DNA of 64,000 bases from Deinococcus planocerae (GCF_002869765.1 NZ_PNOR01000013.1:1-64000), one strand, 5' to 3'; counted from the stretch's first letter, positions 29,987-41,604 are shown. A program made the numbers and translations. The notes: generated from the letters alone by a model not told the origin.

Positions 29987-30429
29987 GACTTGTTCTCGAT
30001 GCAAATATCGTCGTGGGAGAACTGCTGCGGCGGCGTGGTCAGGTGAGGTTCGAGGTCCTGGACGCCGAGTTGCTCATGACGCCCCGGGCCTCCAGAGAGG
30101 CGACCTACGAGCTGGAGCGGCGACTGGAGATCATGGCGACCCGAGCTGGTCTGAGTGAGGGCGGGCGGCAAGCCTGGCTCCTCACCGCGCTGAAGCTCCT
30201 CAGGAGGCGCGTGACGGTGATCCCGGAGGCCACCTTTGCCCCCTTCGAGTCCCAGGCCCGCCTCCGCATCCCCCGGGACCCCGACGACTGGCCCACCGTT
30301 GCCCTCGCGCTCGCCCTGAATGCAGAGGTTTGGACGGAGGATGGGGATTTCTTCGGCTGTGGGCTGGCAGTGTGGCGTACTGATGTGCTCTACGCGCACC
30401 TTGACGACTCGGCGGCCTCAGCCTCCTGA
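29983..30429 (+). CDS. PIN-domain toxin, apparently starting at CTG
   Basis: 148 residues if it starts at CTG 29983, which overlaps the antitoxin TGA (CTGA). The first strand is then LRLVLDANIVVGELL, with the catalytic Asp of the PIN fold (D7). The only later candidate, GTG 30013, would remove this strand and Asp. No ATG, GTG or TTG lies in frame between the upstream stop (29944) and 30013. The remaining PIN acidic residues appear in YELERRL and WTEDGDFFG. It ends 12 nt inside the convergent LysE gene. Confidence 0.75.
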   Translation: MRLVLDANIVVGELLRRRGQVRFEVLDAELLMTPRASREATYELERRLEIMATRAGLSEGGRQAWLLTALKLLRRRVTVIPEATFAPFESQARLRIPRDPDDWPTVALALALNAEVWTEDGDFFGCGLAVWRTDVLYAHLDDSAASAS

Positions 30430-31032
30430 GAACACGCCCCGAATCAGACCCGCCGCAATCGTCCACATCACCACCCCGATCAGCACGTCCAGCACCTGCC
30501 ACGCCCGGGGCGAGCGCATCAGCGGCGCGAGGCGGCCCGCGAGCAGGGCGAGGGCGAAAAACCACGTCCACGAGGCGAGGACCGTGCCGAGGAGGAAGGC
30601 GGTGCGCCCTGCACTCCCCAGCCCCGCGCTCGCCCCACCGATCAGGACCACCGTGTCGAGGATCGCGTGGGGATTGAGGAGGCTGAAGGCGGCAGCCGTG
30701 ACGAGGATCGTGCCTGGGGTCTGCGCGGCCTGCCCCTCAGTCTGGAGTGTGCCCGGGTGCCGGGCCGACCGGAAGGACCGCCACCCGTACCACAGCAGAA
30801 AGCTCGCGCCCGCCAGCGTCCCGAGGGTCACCAGCGCCGGGGACCGCGCGAGGAGCGCCCCGACGCCGAGCACCCCGAAGGTGATCAACGCCGTATCCGC
30901 CAGCGAGCACGCGAGCGCCGCCAGCAAGCCATACCGCCGCGTCAACCCCTGCCGCAGCACGAAGGCGTTTTGCGGCCCGATGGCGACGATCAGCGAGAGG
31001 CCCAGCGTCAGGCCGCGCAGGAAGGGGGGCAC
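30418..31032 (-). CDS. LysE/ArgO-family amino-acid exporter
   Basis: About 204 residues from GTG 31032. The upstream extension is not membrane-like and there is no ATG. Helix 1 carries LRGLTLGLSLIVAIGPQNAFVLRQG, the diagnostic LysE motif, followed by about five more hydrophobic helices and the NPHAILDTVVLIGG segment. The family exports Lys, Arg or related amino acids. An arginine-related function fits the arg genes downstream, but this is inference. It lies head-to-head with the aminotransferase at 31179. Confidence 0.83.
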   Translation of the reverse strand: MPPFLRGLTLGLSLIVAIGPQNAFVLRQGLTRRYGLLAALACSLADTALITFGVLGVGALLARSPALVTLGTLAGASFLLWYGWRSFRSARHPGTLQTEGQAAQTPGTILVTAAAFSLLNPHAILDTVVLIGGASAGLGSAGRTAFLLGTVLASWTWFFALALLAGRLAPLMRSPRAWQVLDVLIGVVMWTIAAGLIRGVFSGG

Positions 31033-31178
31033 GGGGGAGAGGATAGGCGGGTGACCCGCCGCGTGTGGAGTGTGGAGCGGACGTGCGGTGTTGTGTTTTC
31101 TGCTGTTCCTGCAAGCTACCGGCCCCCCTGTCTGACCCACTCCCCACGCCGCCGTCCGTGAGCGCCCAGACTGCCCCC

Positions 31179-32306
31179 ATGCCAGAACTCCTGCCGCGTG
31201 CCCGGTCGTCTTCGGAGAGCGTGTTCGCGCATATGAGCCGCCTCGCGCTCAAGCACGGGGCCGTCAACTTGGGGCAGGGCTTTCCCTCCGACCCGCCGCC
31301 CGCCTTCCTGCTCGACGCGGCACGGCGGGCGGTGGGCACGGCGGACCAGTACTCCCCCCCGATTGGCCTGCCTGTCCTCCGGGACGCCATCGGCACCGAC
31401 CTGGGGGTGGACGGCGCGGACGTGGTGGTGACCTCGGGGGCGACCGAGGCGCTCAGCGTCCTGGCGCTGGCCCTCTACGGCCCCGGCGACGAGGTGCTCA
31501 TGCTGGAGCCCGTGTTCGACGTGTACGTGCCTCAGGCCCGCCTCGCGGGCGCCGTGCCCGTCACCGTGCCCATGCGCCTGACGGACGCGGAGGGCTGGAC
31601 GCTCGACCTGGACGCCGTGAGAAGGGCCATCACCCCCCGCACCCGGGCGCTCCTTCTCAACAGCCCCTACAACCCCACCGGCACCGTCTTCTCACGGACC
31701 GAACTGGAAGTTCTCGTCGCCCTCGCGCGGGAGCACGACCTGTGGATCGTCAGCGACGAGGTGTACGACGAGCTTTATTTCGGAGAGCGGCCCACGGCCC
31801 TGCGTGACCTCGCCCCCGAGCGCACCTTCACGGTGGGGAGCGCGGGCAAGCGGCTGGAGGCGACGGGTTGGCGGGTGGGGTGGATCGCGTGCCCGCCGGG
31901 GCTGGCGCCCAACGTCGCGGCGATCCGGCAGGTGGGCTCCTTCTGCGCGCCCACGCCCCTTCAGGTGGCGGTGGCGGTGGCCCTGCCCGTCGCGCGGCGC
32001 ACAGGGTTCTACGAGACCCTACGGGCCGAGTACGGGGAGCGGATGAGGCTCCTGGCGGAGGGCCTGCGGAGCCTGGGGGCCACCGTGTTCACCCCGAGCG
32101 GCACCTACTTTCTCACCCTGCGCCGTCCGGGCTGGAGCGCCGAGGCGCTGGTGGAGGAGGCGGGGGTGGCCGTGATTCCCGGGGACGCCTTCTTCGTGAA
32201 CCACCCGGCGCCGGGTGGCCTGTTCCGGCTCGCCTTCTGCAAGTCGCGGGGGGAACTGGGGCGGGCGCTGGAGCGGCTGGAGCGGGCGGCGCGTGTGGGG
32301 GCCTAG
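31179..32306 (+). CDS. PLP-dependent aminotransferase, class I/II
   Basis: 375 residues from ATG 31179; GTG 31158 is an alternative, and neither has a strong SD. The fold-type-I signature is complete: NLGQGFPSDPPP near the N-terminus, SGATEALSVLALAL, NSPYNPTGTVFSR, VSDEVYDEL and the PLP lysine in TVGSAGKRLEATGWRVGW. The sequence resembles kynurenine/methionine-aminotransferase-type (YbdL-like) enzymes. The substrate is not determined. Confidence 0.87.
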   Translation: MPELLPRARSSSESVFAHMSRLALKHGAVNLGQGFPSDPPPAFLLDAARRAVGTADQYSPPIGLPVLRDAIGTDLGVDGADVVVTSGATEALSVLALALYGPGDEVLMLEPVFDVYVPQARLAGAVPVTVPMRLTDAEGWTLDLDAVRRAITPRTRALLLNSPYNPTGTVFSRTELEVLVALAREHDLWIVSDEVYDELYFGERPTALRDLAPERTFTVGSAGKRLEATGWRVGWIACPPGLAPNVAAIRQVGSFCAPTPLQVAVAVALPVARRTGFYETLRAEYGERMRLLAEGLRSLGATVFTPSGTYFLTLRRPGWSAEALVEEAGVAVIPGDAFFVNHPAPGGLFRLAFCKSRGELGRALERLERAARVGA

Positions 32307-32359
32307 ATACTTTGTTTAGGCAGGACCACCCGGCGCGGCGGAAGTCGTACGCTTTTTCC

Positions 32360-32833
32360 ATGAAAAAGGCCCTGTTCGGACTCCTGGCCCTCTCCGCCGT
32401 CTCGACCGCCGCCGCAGACTCGGTGGGCGGGTTCCTGGGTACCAGCTCCGGGCTGTACTACCGCCAGGACCTCACGGTCAACTCCAGCGTGCGCTACGCG
32501 CTGAACCTCGACGCCGTGAACCTCTTCCGCGGCGGATCGCTGGGTATTGGCGGCGACGTGGCCTACCTGGGCACGATTCGGAGTGGTGCGAACCTGGCGG
32601 GCTTCAACCCGTACTACGGCCTGGGCCTCGGGGCGAGCGTCTCGCTGGGCAGCAACAACGCCGTCGCCGTCTACCCCCACGGCCTGCTCGGCCTGGAGTA
32701 CCAGGTCACCACGCCCCTGAGCGTCTTCGTCGAGGGCTCGCTGGGTCCCAGCCTCGCCATCGGCGACGGCGGCCTCGGCTTCAACTTCCTGGGCTTCGGC
32801 GCCCGCGTGGGCCTCAACTACAACTTCCGCTAG
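32360..32833 (+). CDS. Small outer-membrane beta-barrel-like protein
   Basis: 157 residues: a signal peptide (MKKALFGLLALSAVSTAAA) and about eight short alternating Gly/aromatic beta strands ending LNYNFR, the C-terminal aromatic-hydrophobic pattern of small Omp-type proteins. No Cys. TACGCT lies 6 nt before the ATG, so it is probably leaderless. It is a single-gene unit closed by a good terminator. The role is unknown; many such proteins are structural or adhesive. Confidence 0.72.
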   Translation: MKKALFGLLALSAVSTAAADSVGGFLGTSSGLYYRQDLTVNSSVRYALNLDAVNLFRGGSLGIGGDVAYLGTIRSGANLAGFNPYYGLGLGASVSLGSNNAVAVYPHGLLGLEYQVTTPLSVFVEGSLGPSLAIGDGGLGFNFLGFGARVGLNYNFR

Positions 32834-32849
32834 AACATGCCCGCCCTGC

Positions 32850-32883
32850 ACCGCCCCCGGCCCGATGGCTGTGGGGCGGTTTT
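32850..32883 (+). terminator. Rho-independent terminator of the beta-barrel gene
   Basis: An 8-bp stem ACCGCCCC (32850-32857) with GGGGCGGT (32873-32880), then TTTT. It is 17 bp past the stop codon. Confidence 0.8.
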
Positions 32884-32920
32884 CGTCGGGCGGCCCCGTC
32901 CCGCCTGTCCAGACCCCGCC

Positions 32921-32949
32921 TTGACCCCCTCCCCCCCGGCTGCTACCCT
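32921..32949 (+). promoter_or_regulatory. argG promoter
   Basis: -35 TTGACC (32921-32926), a 17-bp C-rich spacer and -10 TACCCT (32944-32949). The predicted start site is at about 32956, inside the 36-bp palindrome. Confidence 0.65.
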
Positions 32950-32951
32950 CC

Positions 32952-32987
32952 CTGCATAGAGATACGCCTCAGCGTATATCCATACAG
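32952..32987. promoter_or_regulatory. 36-bp imperfect palindrome at the argG transcription start (ArgR operator candidate)
   Basis: Two 16-bp arms (32952-32967 and 32972-32987) match at 13 of 16 positions, with the innermost ATACGC-CTCA-GCGTAT perfect. It overlaps the predicted transcription start. Position and symmetry suggest a repressor operator, most simply ArgR, though it does not closely match the E. coli ARG-box consensus. Confidence 0.55.
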
Positions 32988-32989
32988 CC

Positions 32990-33016
32990 ATGCAGACCCC
33001 CTCCCCCCGACGCTGA
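32990..33016 (+). CDS. Putative argG leader peptide MQTPSPRR
   Basis: An 8-codon frame ATG...CGA CGC TGA between the palindrome and two hairpins, ending in tandem arginine codons (33008-33013) next to the stop. This is the architecture of an amino-acid attenuation leader. There is no SD upstream, so translation would need a leaderless or weak start. Two Arg codons in eight fits the end product of the pathway controlled. Confidence 0.45.
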   Translation: MQTPSPRR

Positions 33017-33019
33017 CGC

Positions 33020-33083
33020 CCCGGCCCTTCCCCTGACGGAAGAGGCCGGGCGAGTCGCGCCGGGGGGACTCGTGCTGTCTTTT
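33020..33083 (+). promoter_or_regulatory. Two mutually exclusive hairpins in the argG leader (attenuator candidate)
   Basis: Hairpin 1 (33020-33050): CCCGGCC-CTTCC stem with GGAAG-A-GGCCGGG, about 12 bp. Hairpin 2 (33051-33072): CGAGTC/GACTCG, 10-nt loop, followed by a T-rich stretch with TTTT at 33080-33083. CCCCGGC (33019-33025) can instead pair perfectly with GCCGGGG (33059-33065), giving an alternative fold. Whether hairpin 2 terminates is unproven: its stem is only 6 bp. Confidence 0.45.
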
Positions 33084-33118
33084 CAGCCACGCCCCGACTC
33101 CCTGGGAGACACTAAGAC

Positions 33119-34345
<1,227 letters not shown>

Positions 34346-34346
34346 G

Positions 34347-34766
34347 ATGACGCCCGCCGTCAAGCCTCAGCGTGTCCCCGTTTTGGTGAAGTGGAGGGGG
34401 CGTCCCAGCCGTCACGTCTGCTTTGAATGCCGCAAGCAGTTTCGCAAGCCCCTGACTTTCCAGGCCGCCCGTTCGCCCTCCGGCAACCTGTTCAATGTGC
34501 ATGGCCTTGGCATGGGCGCGGCAACTTATCCCTGTCCACAGTGCGGCCAACCTATGACTGTGATGGGGAAAAACTTCCGCGCTCCAGCTCAAGCCGATGC
34601 CGAGGGCTGGGAAGTCGCGCGGCGGCTGGCGGCAGCGGGATTTCGTCATGGGCACACGACGGGGCGGAAATATCCGACGCGCTTGAAGGATGTCAACGCA
34701 TTTCTGGAAGAGAACATGCAACGCACGGACGGTGAAGAGTTACTGCGGAAGTGGGGGAAGAAATGA
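34347..34766 (+). CDS. Zinc-ribbon hypothetical protein in the arg block
   Basis: 139 residues. ATG 34347 is immediately after the argG TGA. One pair CFEC (C25/C28) and a second CPQC (C63/C66) form a likely single zinc ribbon with a 34-residue insertion. The C-terminal half is helical and basic (KKWGKK end). It is co-transcribed with argG, and its stop overlaps the next gene by ATGA. No known arginine role; possibly nucleic-acid binding. Confidence 0.65.
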   Translation: MTPAVKPQRVPVLVKWRGRPSRHVCFECRKQFRKPLTFQAARSPSGNLFNVHGLGMGAATYPCPQCGQPMTVMGKNFRAPAQADAEGWEVARRLAAAGFRHGHTTGRKYPTRLKDVNAFLEENMQRTDGEELLRKWGKK

Positions 34767-35230
34767 CCCTCGCCCTCCGACCCGCCCTCCCCGCCGATGT
34801 GGAAATCATCCAGGCCCAGCGGGACGCGATGTTTCTCGACATGGGGTCTCCTGCCGAGCGGGTGGCCCAGGCTCACGCCGCCAGCCTGAAGTGGTTCCGG
34901 GAAGCTCTGGCGGGCGGCTCTTTCAGCGGCGTGCTGGCCGAGCAGGGCGGGCAGGTCGTGGGGGGCGCGGGCGTGATCTGGCAGAGCCTGCCGCCCAGCC
35001 CCCGCAGCCTGCCCGTGACGCGCGCCTACCTGCTGAACGTGTACGTGCAGCCGTCTGCCCGCGGGCAGGGGTTGGCGCGCCGGATGCTGCAACACCTGCT
35101 GGCCGAATGCGCCCGGCGCGGCGTGGAAACGGTCTCTCTGCACGCCTCCGAGGCGGGGCGGTCCGTTTACGAGGGGCTGGGCTTCACCCCCACGAACGAG
35201 CTGCGCCTGACCCTGGGGGAGACGCCGTGA
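34763..35230 (+). CDS. GNAT-family N-acetyltransferase
   Basis: 155 residues from ATG 34763, overlapping the previous stop as ATGA. The acetyl-CoA P-loop is VQPSARGQGLARRMLQHLL (motif A). It begins LRPALPADVEIIQAQRDAMF and ends with the HASEAGRSVYEGLGF typical of RimI-like GNATs. Coupled to the next GNAT by GTGA overlap. Confidence 0.82.
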   Translation: MTLALRPALPADVEIIQAQRDAMFLDMGSPAERVAQAHAASLKWFREALAGGSFSGVLAEQGGQVVGGAGVIWQSLPPSPRSLPVTRAYLLNVYVQPSARGQGLARRMLQHLLAECARRGVETVSLHASEAGRSVYEGLGFTPTNELRLTLGETP

Positions 35231-35691
35231 CCTTCACCCTGCGCCCCGCTCTCCCCGCCGACGCCCCCGTCTTCCACCCCGTGATGATGGCGGCGGGCAT
35301 GGACCCGCGCTCCAGTTGGAGCCGCACCACCGTGGACGACGTGCGCTGGAGCCTGGGGCAGGGGGGCGGCTTCCTCGCCTTCATCGGGGAGGAAGCCGTG
35401 GGCTGCGTCGGCTGGAGACCGGACGGGCGGGAGACCCTGACCCTCAACAAGCTCTCCACCCGCCCCGAAGCCCGGGGGCGAGGCATCGGCGCCGCCCTCG
35501 TGCGTGCGGTGGAGGAGGTCGCCGCGCGGGACGGGTACGCCCGCGTCCTCCTCGCCGTCAGTCAGTACAACCTCGCCGTCTTGCCCTTCTACGAGCACCT
35601 GGGCTACCGGGTGGACGGGGGGGCGGTGTACGCGCACGCCAACCCGCACAGCCCGCCGCCGGTGGTGCTGGTGAAGGAAGTGGGGGGATGA
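35227..35691 (+). CDS. GNAT-family N-acetyltransferase
   Basis: 154 residues from GTG 35227, which overlaps the upstream stop (GTGA). The acetyl-CoA loop is LSTRPEARGRGIGAALVRAVEE, and QYNLAVLPFYEHLGY is the typical C-terminal strand. Substrate not determined. It shares the LRPALPAD opening with the preceding gene, so the two may be tandem duplicates. Confidence 0.82.
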   Translation: MTFTLRPALPADAPVFHPVMMAAGMDPRSSWSRTTVDDVRWSLGQGGGFLAFIGEEAVGCVGWRPDGRETLTLNKLSTRPEARGRGIGAALVRAVEEVAARDGYARVLLAVSQYNLAVLPFYEHLGYRVDGGAVYAHANPHSPPPVVLVKEVGG

Positions 35692-35867
35692 GGGGCGTCA
35701 GCCTGACCCTGCTGCTTGGCCTCTTCGTTCTGGCCGCTCTGGGCCTGGCCGGTGTGCGGCTGAGGTGGCCGCCGCGCGCCCTGTGGCGTGGAGTGCTTGC
35801 CGCCGGTTCGGTGATGACGGTGCTGTACCTCGTTTGGGCGGTGTGGAAGACCTTCAGCTTGATCTAA
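35688..35867 (+). CDS. Small two-helix membrane protein
   Basis: 59 residues from ATG 35688 (ATGA overlap). Two hydrophobic helices (VSLTLLLGLFVLAALGLAGV and AAGSVMTVLYLVWAVWKTF) are separated by a basic loop. It is the fourth of a chain of overlapping genes ending just before argH, which follows 22 bp later. Too short for a family. Confidence 0.5.
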   Translation: MRGVSLTLLLGLFVLAALGLAGVRLRWPPRALWRGVLAAGSVMTVLYLVWAVWKTFSLI

Positions 35868-35889
35868 CTACCCTCCTCGTGGAGACCGA

Positions 35890-37295
35890 ATGACCCACTC
35901 AACCCAAGACAAGAAACTCTGGGGCGGACGCTTCGCCGAAGCCACCGACGGCCTGGTGGAACTGTTCAACGCCTCCGTCCCCTTCGACCAGCGCCTCGCC
36001 GAGCAGGACATTCGCGGCTCGCTCGCCCACGTGGCGATGCTGGGGCAGGCCAGCATCCTGACGCCCGAAGAGGTAGCGCAGATTCAGGACGGGCTGAACG
36101 CCGTCCTTGCCGACATCCGCGCCGGGACCTTCGAGTGGAGGCTCGACCGCGAGGACGTGCACATGAATGTCGAGGCCGCCTTGCGCGACCGCATCGGCCC
36201 GGTGGCGGGCAAGCTCCACACGGCGCGCAGCCGCAACGATCAGGTGGCGGTGGACTTCCGGCTCTTCACCAAGGAGGCCGCACTCGATCTGGCCGGGAAG
36301 ACCCGGGCGCTGCGGGCCGTCATGGTGGCGGAGGCGGACAGACACCTCACGTCGGCTGGGGGAGGGCCCGTCATCCTGCCCGGCTACACGCACCTTCAGG
36401 TCGCCCAGCCCATCCTCCTCTCGCACTGGTTCATGGCCTACGCCGCCATGCTGGAGCGCGACGAGGGCCGCTTCGAGGGCGCCGCCGAGCGGATGGACGA
36501 GTCGCCGCTGGGGTCCTCGGCGTTGGCCGGGACGCCGTGGCCCATCGACCGCCACGCCACCGCCGCCGCCCTCGGCTTCACGCGCCCCACCGCCAACAGC
36601 CTCGACGGGGTGGGGAGCCGGGACTTCGCGCTGGAGTTCCTCTCGGCCTGCGCGATTCTCGCCGCGCACCTCTCGCGCCTCTCCGAAGAACTGATCTTGT
36701 ATTCGACCTTCGAGTTCGGCTTCCTGAGCCTGCCCGACTCGCACACCACCGGCTCCTCGATCATGCCCCAGAAGAAAAACCCCGACGTGGCCGAACTCGC
36801 GCGCGGCAAGGCGGGGCGCGTCTTCGGGAACCTGATGGGCCTGCTGACGGTGGTGAAGGGCACGCCGCTGGCCTACAACAAGGACCTTCAGGAGGACAAG
36901 GAAGGCGTTTTCGACTCCTACGACACCCTGAGCATCGTCCTGCGGCTGTACGCCGACATGCTGCCCAGGTCGGTGTGGCACGCGGACGTGACGAAAGCGG
37001 CGGCGGCACGCGGCTTCTCGACAGCGACGGATGTGGCCGACTTCCTGGCCCGGGAGGGCGTCCCCTTTCGCGAGGCGCACGAGGTCGTGGGCGGTCTGGT
37101 CGGCCTCGCCAGCCGTTCCGGGCGGCAACTGTGGGACCTGACCGATGAAGAACTGCGGGCGGCCCACCCCCTCCTGAGCGCTGAGGTCGCCCGCCGCCTC
37201 ACCGTCGAGGAGAGCGTGCGGGGTCGGCGGAGCTACGGCGGCACGGCGCCCGAACGGGTGCGCGAGGCCGTGGACGCGGCGAAGGCGGCGCTGGA

Positions 37296-37299
<4 letters not shown>
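35890..37299 (+). CDS. argH: Argininosuccinate lyase
   Basis: 469 residues. It cleaves argininosuccinate to arginine and fumarate. GSSIMPQKKNPD, with the catalytic-serine GSS at 288-290, and GYTHLQ (H168) are the fumarase/ASL superfamily signatures. The N-terminal KKLWGGRF is typical. The gene ends with ATGA overlap into the HIT gene, and the arg-block genes run in one direction from argG. Confidence 0.97.
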
Positions 37300-37780
<481 letters not shown>

Positions 37781-37784
<4 letters not shown>

Positions 37785-38287
37785 CCCTGGACCAAGGCAC
37801 CCACGTCAAGCTCCGGCAGGCGGGGGGCGAGGCCGACCTCGACACCCTGCGCGACCTCATCCTGGCGGTGGGCCTGAGCAGCGAACGCGGCGCGATCACG
37901 GCGACCTTCCAGGGCTCGACGTACTGGATCGCCGACCTCGACGGGCGGCCCGCCGGGTGCATCGGCCTGGAACATGGGGAGGGGGCTTCTCTCATCCGCT
38001 CGGCCACCGTGCTGCCCCACGCGCGGCGGCAGGGGCTGGGGCGGGCGCTGGCGACGAGCGCGCTGACCCAGGCGACCCTGCGCGGCGACCGGGCGGTGTA
38101 CCTGTTTTCGAGTGACGCGGGGCCCTTCTGGGAGCAGTTCGGCTTCACGCGGGTGGCGCCCGAGACGGTGGCCGCCGCCCTGCCGCAGACGCCCCAGGTT
38201 CGCAGCGGCGAGTGCCGGGGGTGGTTGAAAGACGAGGTGGGCTGGATGCGGGCCCTGGGTGCGCCGTCCTGGCCGGGGGGAGCCTGA
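37781..38287 (+). CDS. GNAT-family N-acetyltransferase
   Basis: 168 residues from ATG 37781, overlapping the HIT stop by 4 nt. Core TYWIADLDGRPAGCIGLEHG and acetyl-CoA loop RRQGLGRALATSAL, then GDRAVYLFSSDAGPFWEQFGF. A paralogue of 38392 is immediately downstream (shared TYWIA...GLEHG-GASL-R layout). The substrate is unknown. Confidence 0.8.
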
Positions 38288-38391
38288 AGTCATGGTGACC
38301 GAGCTGCGCTATGCTTCCTCCACGCACAATTCCGCCTCCCCGCAGGCCCGCGTGGGTCTTCGGAGGGGCGCCCCCCACGGAGGACTTTCCC

Positions 38392-38862
38392 ATGACCGAC
38401 CCCAATGTGAAGATCCGACTCGCTGGCCCCCAGGACAAGGAGACCGTCACCCGCGTGATGCAGGAGGCCGGGCTGGAGACGGAGGCGGCCCTCGCCGAGG
38501 GCACGACCTACTGGATCGCCACGCGCGGCGAACAACCCGTGGGCGCCATCGGCCTGGAACACGGGGACGGGGCCTCGCTGCTGCGCGGCGCGGCGGTGCT
38601 GCCGAATGTGCGCGGAACTGGGCTGGGCCGCCGCCTCGTGATGGGGGCCGTGCAGTACGCCCAGGGGCGGGGCGACCGGGCGATCTACATGTTCAGCAAG
38701 GGGGGCGACTGGAGCAACTTCGGCTTCCAGCAAGTCCCCCTCGCCGTGGTGATGGGCGAGCTGCCCGACACGCCCCAGATTCGTGCCTACCGCGCCCGCA
38801 GCGAGCGCCCCGGCGGCACGACCTGGATGCGTCCGCTCGACCGGGCGGCGAGCAAGGCGTAG
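38392..38862 (+). CDS. GNAT-family N-acetyltransferase (paralogue of the preceding gene)
   Basis: 156 residues from ATG 38392, preceded by CGGAGG. It repeats the plan of the preceding gene: TYWIATRGEQPVGAIGLEHG, VRGTGLGRRLVMGAV, GDRAIYMFSKGGDWSNFGF. The C-terminus differs. Tandem duplication within an arginine cluster. No catalytic specificity can be read. Confidence 0.8.
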   Translation: MTDPNVKIRLAGPQDKETVTRVMQEAGLETEAALAEGTTYWIATRGEQPVGAIGLEHGDGASLLRGAAVLPNVRGTGLGRRLVMGAVQYAQGRGDRAIYMFSKGGDWSNFGFQQVPLAVVMGELPDTPQIRAYRARSERPGGTTWMRPLDRAASKA

Positions 38863-38877
38863 GGGGGGAGGGAGACC

Positions 38878-38938
38878 GTGGACCGTGGATCGTAGGAAGG
38901 GCTGAACCTTTTCCCACGGTCCACCCTCCACGGTCCAC
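38878..38938. repeat. Perfect inverted repeat before the ArgA-like gene
   Basis: GTGGACCGTGGA (38878-38889) pairs perfectly with TCCACGGTCCAC (38927-38938), 37-nt loop. A further ACGGTCCACC lies within the loop side (38916-38925). No T-tail. Similar in style to other operon-gap hairpins in this window. Confidence 0.55.
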
Positions 38939-38978
38939 GTTCCAGCCGAGCCTCGCGGGGCGGCGTGGCGGAGGGCGA

Positions 38979-39511
<533 letters not shown>

Positions 39512-39523
39512 AGGAGGCTATAC

Positions 39524-40204
39524 ATGTGGCAACCAGAAACAGTTTTTCTTGTTGATTTTCAAGGCAAAGAGGAAGTTTGGACTCTAGGGTCGGGCTTCGA
39601 GTTAAAGGAAATCGGCAAAACCTTCGGCCCGGATAGTATAGTTGGACAACTTTTAGAGTATTCCAGTGAGGGTCAGAAGCTGGAGTGGGAGGGACCGGGT
39701 GGCAAAAAATTCTTTGCAGTCGTCAAAAGCATTGTTGGGGAGGAGTATCAGAAGACAACAGCCGAAATTGAAGGCGATTATCCGTTTGGACCTTTAGGAA
39801 ATTACTCAAACTACGGGGCGACTAAAGCAGAAGGTCGTTCTAGGGATTTAATAATTAAGCAGGCAGAAGATTTTGAGGAAAACTACAGGAGGTTTGGAGA
39901 CCCTTTTACTTGTCTAGAATCAGTCAAAAAGTTTCGTATAGCAAATATGCTTTTTAAAGCGCATTCTTTGGTTGACGAAATCTCGGGAGAAGGTAGGGTA
40001 AGTAAATATGCCAAAGCCTTGAAAGCAGCTCTGTTACTTGATGAAAATAAGAAAGAGGAGGCGAGTATTTTGCTTGGTGTGTTGCCCGAAGAGCCTGTAG
40101 TCCTAAGAATTAAAGCAAGGCACGCGAGTATGACTGGTAATTTCATTGCAGCTCAAGAGTACTGGCGTAGGGCTGAAAGTATGGGCAGTATAAATAGGAA
40201 ATAG
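39524..40204 (+). CDS. AT-rich protein with GreA C-terminal-like module and helical repeats
   Basis: 226 residues, RBS AAAGGAGG. The GC content is far lower than the flanks. Residues about 37-70 (SIVGQLLEYSSEGQKLEW...PGGKKFFAVVKSI) resemble the FKBP-like C-terminal domain of GreA/GreB transcript-cleavage factors. The rest is alpha-helical with TPR-like spacing (KARHASMTGNFIAAQEYWRRAES at the end). The Gre coiled coil that reaches the active site is not present. Function unknown; probably transferred. Confidence 0.7.
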   Translation: MWQPETVFLVDFQGKEEVWTLGSGFELKEIGKTFGPDSIVGQLLEYSSEGQKLEWEGPGGKKFFAVVKSIVGEEYQKTTAEIEGDYPFGPLGNYSNYGATKAEGRSRDLIIKQAEDFEENYRRFGDPFTCLESVKKFRIANMLFKAHSLVDEISGEGRVSKYAKALKAALLLDENKKEEASILLGVLPEEPVVLRIKARHASMTGNFIAAQEYWRRAESMGSINRK

Positions 40205-40350
40205 CAGAGCTGTCTATACTCATACAACCGTAGTGTTAGAACACTTGTATTCTGTCTTTTTTGTTACTCTCTATGGCCGAAGTCGATGGCTGAGAGCTGA
40301 CAGCTCCCCCACCATGAAGCCCGGCCCGTGAGCCGGTATGGAGGCCCCCT

Positions 40351-41535
<1,185 letters not shown>

Positions 41536-41566
41536 GCGACCCCGTTTCTTGCCCATGAAGTGGATG

Positions 41567-41604
41567 ACCGACGGCTGGAGAATCTCTCCGGTCGTCGGTT
41601 TTTG
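41567..41604 (+). terminator. Rho-independent terminator of carA
   Basis: A 14-bp stem (ACCGAC... with ...GTCGGT, two G-T pairs) with a 5-nt loop, followed by TTTTT. It lies 31 bp after the carA stop. Confidence 0.85.

Noticed and set aside
33018..33083. T-box or classical riboswitch in the argG leader
   Set aside because: No T-box motif or known riboswitch core was seen; the features fit leader-peptide attenuation better.
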